From assembly GCA_036479115.1 (NCBI GenBank), contig JAZGFD010000318.1, positions 1-16,997 on the forward strand: a DNA stretch of 16,997 nt. Reading direction: 5' to 3'. Positions 15,301 through 16,997 of this stretch are shown in pieces; the first letter of the stretch is position 1; every line of letters begins with the position of its first letter. A model generated the notes under the pieces. The model was not told the DNA's origin. It did not search any database and saw nothing but the letters and a program-made list of their open reading frames with translations. Source of the DNA: UBA7328 sp036479115. GTDB lineage: Bacteria > Bacteroidota > Bacteroidia > Chitinophagales > Saprospiraceae. The position numbers and the translations under genes are program-made.

Positions 15301-16616
15301 CTCTTTTACTTAATATATATGCTGTAGATGGAGCATTAAATGAATCCTATTGTCCCATTAGAATTGAAATCCTAAATCCCGATATTCCTTGCTCACAACG
15401 AGGATTCGATGGTGCAACAATAGCAGGAAATATCTTCACAGAGAGCGGGAAAATGACTGAAGCTGTAGAAGTGAGTATTAGAGATACAACTGTGACGACT
15501 ACAGCTGATGGTATTTATTCTTTTTATAATAACATGATGGGTCTAAATTATCACATTAAACCCAGTAAAAACGATGATGTCCTTAACGGAGTAAGTGCAC
15601 TTGATCTTTTACTTATTCAAAAGCATATTTTGGGTTTAAAAAAACTTGATTCTCCTTATAAAATCATTGCTTCTGATATAAATAACGATGGTCATATAAG
15701 CACCTTAGATTTGGTAGAATTGAGGAGTGTTATTTTGGGACTAAAACCTTCATTCTCTAACAATACTTCATGGAGATTTAGTGATGCACTAGAAGAAATT
15801 ACAGATATCGAAAATCCGTTTTCTGAATTCAAAGAAGAGGTCACTATCGAAATCTTAGCAAAAAATGAAATCAACGATTTTATAGCTGTAAAAATTGGTG
15901 ATGTCAGCGGTGATGTAGTGGCGAATAATGGAATGACCGTATCAAGAAGTGAATATGAAATGTCATTTTGCACACAGGAACAATCCATTAAGAACAGAGA
16001 ATATGTAGAAGTCAATTTTAGCGCAAAAGCAGATAAAATCAACGCTTTTCAATTTACGTTAGCACATAAAAATTTAGAATTTGTAAAAGTGGAAAAAGGA
16101 GAAATTGATATAACCGCAATAAATATTGGTGTATTCCCAGAAAAATTATCAATAGCATGGAGTGATGTCAATGCCGTTTCATCAAATAAAAATTTATTTG
16201 CTCTGAAATTTAAGGCGTTATCTAATGTAATATTGAGCAATAGTCTGAGCATCAATTCAATTCCTACTAATGCCATTGTCTATCACGGCGAAAATAAAAA
16301 ATCAAGGCCATTATTGAAGTTCGAAAAAAATAAAAAAAATATCGAAGTTAATAATTTTCAATTGTATCAAAACTCTCCGAATCCTTTTCAAAATAGAACC
16401 AACATAGAATTTACCTTAGAGCAATCGGGGCTATGTACTATCACCATTTTTGATATCACCGGAAAGCCTATAGTAATAAAAAGAGGTGAATTTAAGCAAG
16501 GATATAATCAAGTTGCAATTACAGTTTCAGAACTTAGAAATTCTGGAATATACTATTACCAGTTAGAAAATGAATACAACATAGCTACACGAAAAATGAT
16601 TGCTGTTGACAGATAA
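9336..16616 (+). CDS. Giant secreted multidomain protein with dockerin, cohesin-like and T9SS type A sorting domains
   Basis: This 2,426-residue protein is predicted to be exported by Sec and then T9SS to the cell surface or medium. It has a signal peptide (about 1-27, ending near IYTQS) and a 30-225 beta domain opening LGVGDFMFIAYN with a GTLTW block, of a kind common at the N-terminus of Bacteroidota surface proteins. An Ig-like stretch (228-309) follows. Two related ~200-residue domains (396-588 and 743-949) share EDFET, RTDGS, a D-T-x-F-D-G acidic loop and EEDxxFD. A long Cys-bearing region (950-2020) has HYR-like modules marked by RTW...DWC (1170, 1277, 1594, 1736) and D-x-x-x-P strands. 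Then come a carboxypeptidase-regulatory-like domain (about 2024-2077), dockerin-like repeats (2076-2137), a cohesin-like domain (about 2214-2325), and the sorting domain (2341-2426, QNSPNPF to the C-terminus). No catalytic motif is visible; adhesion or a scaffold role is inferred. Confidence 0.92.
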   Translation: MRLMFVLLKHILPFFYLLIGTLPIYTQSLGVGDFMFIAYNADGGDDFAIVLLKDVTNRTIYFTDHEADSTNPLDKSSNEGTLTWESGMTTLPAGTVIIFTDASSAGGVSHGTVSEDDKGFNLSVAGDAILAFEGSDNCTPTQYIAAIQSSNSNQFGDISGTGLDACTAINVSIGANDDGAKYTGVRNTTTTFSAYIDSIKNINNWITSAGDGESLLPFDGTAFTIIMTCTDPIIIGRDTTICMGTSLDLKKLLSGSLQGGLRYGIQFGIYPDTITALVMPNTTTTYYIQDSVAGTTCNDTAKITVMVMDCSIPCGISVTFSDTNCNANGTYTLKVKVDSTHSLSNRMVAILDGSPKDTLAYPSMDRGEICIESSLKGDGTKGVQLILADTAKMMTMLFVEDFETDGNGTRYTTSIPEFKEVDSDFFGRTDGSDIGTYNLNGQSGNFFFGIEDVNANGASDIDTLKIIGIDIKLATELIFKGLFAEEDAQDGNQDWDNNTELIIQTQIDDGGYGTILQFSAEGGTNSEPRQDTNFDGIGDGTALAPIFTEFIANISGSGSVLDILIILENFDAGDEDVSFDNLMVKGRTYTCADTITYDEPTCLLATIATIGDPCDCCNPDNIDISGDGIPDIFKEEVIIGSNTGETWTVMSSTGLLNITGNAISTLSFVEAPSGTYTSTFYHGGGTGYTVTLTNGTSTLIAMNTCAVCTSLPPVPDPKVSDVALCFDGQKPTAIVPDNANALVLTEDFETEGLNTRFFLDRDTFTTLADTSVSTSSQGKHFFIRTDGSNIRSTSLMYSNVQGDFWWGASDLNKNTTTLSASATMTFASKPIQGLCGLYFSVFLAEDDVGAGTTSHWNKEDFIHFDYAIDGGSFQNLLHIESDGGAAGSAPFVDTDFDGDGDGMEVTGAFQKFSSLIDAVGDSIILRISMFLDATEEDIAFDSIKIMGSPATYNFYDNDPKKGGVLLAVNAISYDPLVTRANSPQTIWVESTCRGCKGLSLPVIVGVHPDSDGSIACLDEVYVSVDETCNIHDVDITAFYAGAIEPIYFQLNLKTEDHKLVELDSLHTFVDQQLKFEIIDTCSQNRCWGIVNIEDNSPPKSKNCACDASVPANVSPLTAPDSCKYSCLDSIYYYEPLFFDNCQFGMTADTLGIYVKTDSIDIGCDTIQIIRTWFWKDTIHEKQKVHEICKQVYYHLPVHTDDILWPPVKMILACDSVDLQVPVDQVVKNYGKHFAGPYYINNVLDTILLTNDSINCHLAISYKDDFVQTCINESRILRTWRVLDWCTHEYYDSSRLIDVKDKKAPDFGVITIETEILNSGQIVLNGDTSMMSAIEIDIDIEKFFQLLEIRTPFDCSIDFEIPIFNKLKDNCSPLETIKLEYEIDAEEAYFDSENPRMIRNIPSGFYKIRIAATDECGNINEHTLSLVVLDKAEPIPLCKDTIMTVLVDADELLDGGISQVAVQSFDLATHDVCGEIILILAQRKDRKFFCGGNFLKFIGTDYLEFCCEDIGQYIPVELTFFDNSGNKSKCISQILIENKNIPILECEDVIINCNDAIHPDWLGYPFVSTTCRASDLIYTDDYQVDDLCFRGYIKREWTIINSDVRCTQVITINESDNGNDQTIFDPASIRWPLHNNGKSLRSLGIENKDIVVKEYNSVSECITYDYEGYNAYRKLILPNYNIDKDIKENCKMNPSAQCILGSLSEPTWADPNCGLVGKTFEDAEFTFNDNVCKTILRSWVVIDWCIFNVKKGNVYNEKIIYIKDKCNDTSWFLPKIENGKTDGYYTFTQEITVKDQTPPVLNVKKIVKVNVGSGSKKDQAEGSSVVYLNATANDYCGQEEVRENPRLIWKLQLVKVFYDEGTEEIVKDKTGREWRPINSIETGKVEFRFEGQAGDSYHVKWRVTDGCNNRSEAITKVIFIDLMAPTIQCQSAISSAIIKADGEVTIWALDFAEAYDNKDQQVDVWFKDENDKYVPSISISCFDVNGIKDTLLLNIYAVDGALNESYCPIRIEILNPDIPCSQRGFDGATIAGNIFTESGKMTEAVEVSIRDTTVTTTADGIYSFYNNMMGLNYHIKPSKNDDVLNGVSALDLLLIQKHILGLKKLDSPYKIIASDINNDGHISTLDLVELRSVILGLKPSFSNNTSWRFSDALEEITDIENPFSEFKEEVTIEILAKNEINDFIAVKIGDVSGDVVANNGMTVSRSEYEMSFCTQEQSIKNREYVEVNFSAKADKINAFQFTLAHKNLEFVKVEKGEIDITAINIGVFPEKLSIAWSDVNAVSSNKNLFALKFKALSNVILSNSLSINSIPTNAIVYHGENKKSRPLLKFEKNKKNIEVNNFQLYQNSPNPFQNRTNIEFTLEQSGLCTITIFDITGKPIVIKRGEFKQGYNQVAITVSELRNSGIYYYQLENEYNIATRKMIAVDR

Positions 16617-16682
16617 TACTCTGTTTTAATCTACCAAGTAATCATTTGTAACCAAAAAATAATTTGGTAAAAATATATCGTA

Positions 16683-16785
16683 AATAGTGTCTGAACGAAA
16701 TCACATAACCTCAGACATAACACGTTGAATATCTGAGAAATACCTCTTGAATTTTATCATTTTTATTCCATAAAAAATAGTGAAT
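16683..16785 (+). repeat. R2-type end with degraded interior
   Basis: AATAGTGTCTGAACGAAA (16683-16700) matches the R2 subfamily ends at 1383 and 2990-3158. Downstream, CTGAGAAATACCTCTTGAAT parallels the CTGATACTCAAGCATCCTTG core at 43-62. The right end was not found. It begins 67 bases after the giant gene's stop. Confidence 0.5.
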
Positions 16786-16885
16786 ATTTAATATATATAT
16801 AATTATAATATGTGTATTTGTCTGATTGTCAGCAATTGTCTTGATTCTCTAGCAAATTATTCAAAAAAAATAGAACTTTTATCCA

Positions 16886-16922
16886 TGAAAAAGGGATTAG
16901 AACAAATGCAATTCCTTTTTCA
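16886..16922 (+). terminator. Hairpin, possible terminator for the giant gene
   Basis: TGAAAAAGGGATT (16886-16898) pairs with AATTCCTTTTTCA (16910-16922), with one G-T wobble, around an 11-base loop. The stem arms contain A and T runs, so it could work in both directions. It lies 270 bases past the stop codon at 16616, which is far for a terminator, and part of a repeated palindrome family is an alternative. Confidence 0.4.
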
Positions 16923-16923
16923 T

Positions 16924-16950
16924 TTACTTTTTGAATGGCTCAAAAAGTAA
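16924..16950 (+). repeat. Perfect 11-base palindrome
   Basis: TTACTTTTTGA (16924-16934) pairs without mismatch with TCAAAAAGTAA (16940-16950) around ATGGC. It follows the previous hairpin by one base. A 21-codon frame (ATG 16885 to TAA 16950) spans both hairpins exactly; its start lacks a Shine-Dalgarno and I do not call it a gene. Confidence 0.6.
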
Positions 16951-16997
16951 CAAAAAACCTTAGTACTCTAAAAATAAAGCATAATACCCTTTAGACT

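Noticed and set aside
9336..16616. Secreted enzyme such as a nuclease or protease
   Set aside because: No catalytic motif could be found in the chain; the domains seen are binding, structural or sorting modules.

Overview
The window looks like chromosome from a low-G+C member of the Bacteroidota, probably from the Saprospiria or a related gliding lineage. Three things point there: a GldC-type gliding protein gene, a 2,426-residue secreted protein that ends in a type IX secretion (T9SS) type A sorting domain, and A-rich or absent Shine-Dalgarno sites with a TAnnTTTG-type promoter motif before one gene. The lineage is inferred from these traits, not from a marker gene.

Layout. 1-262 holds remnants of two short dispersed repeats. 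263-604 (-) is gldC. 605-1767 has no gene and is packed with short interspersed elements of three families, called R1, R2 and R3 here. 1768-2712 (-) is a short-form D-3-phosphoglycerate dehydrogenase. 2713-4115 has no protein gene; it holds an R2 element with terminal inverted repeats, a 43-unit array of mixed 7- and 8-base repeats, and a structured stretch ending in a strong intrinsic terminator, possibly a small RNA. 4116-5678 (+) is an unrecognised all-helical protein, 6029-6916 (+) a 3-hydroxybutyryl-CoA dehydrogenase, and 7087-8253 (+) a membrane family 2 glycosyltransferase. 8254-9335 is a mobile-element graveyard: two decayed IS66-like copies, an R3 copy, and an R1 element with inverted ends and a 6-base target duplication. 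9336-16616 (+) is the giant secreted protein. 16617-16997 holds an R2-type end and two tight hairpins.

The coding genes do not form an evident operon. Each is set off by repeat-rich spacers, and their functions differ (serine synthesis, acyl-CoA metabolism, glycan synthesis, gliding/secretion). The only plausible functional link is between GldC and the T9SS cargo, since gliding and T9SS export are coupled in this phylum.

The most interesting material is non-coding. The R1 family has ends resembling those of the decayed IS66-like copies, which suggests a family of small non-autonomous elements. R1 and R3 copies occur on opposite strands in mirrored order on either side of the seven kilobases that carry five genes. 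The giant protein is notable for a duplicated ~200-residue domain, a repeated Arg-Thr-Trp/Asp-Trp-Cys module, and a dockerin followed directly by a cohesin-like domain in the same chain.
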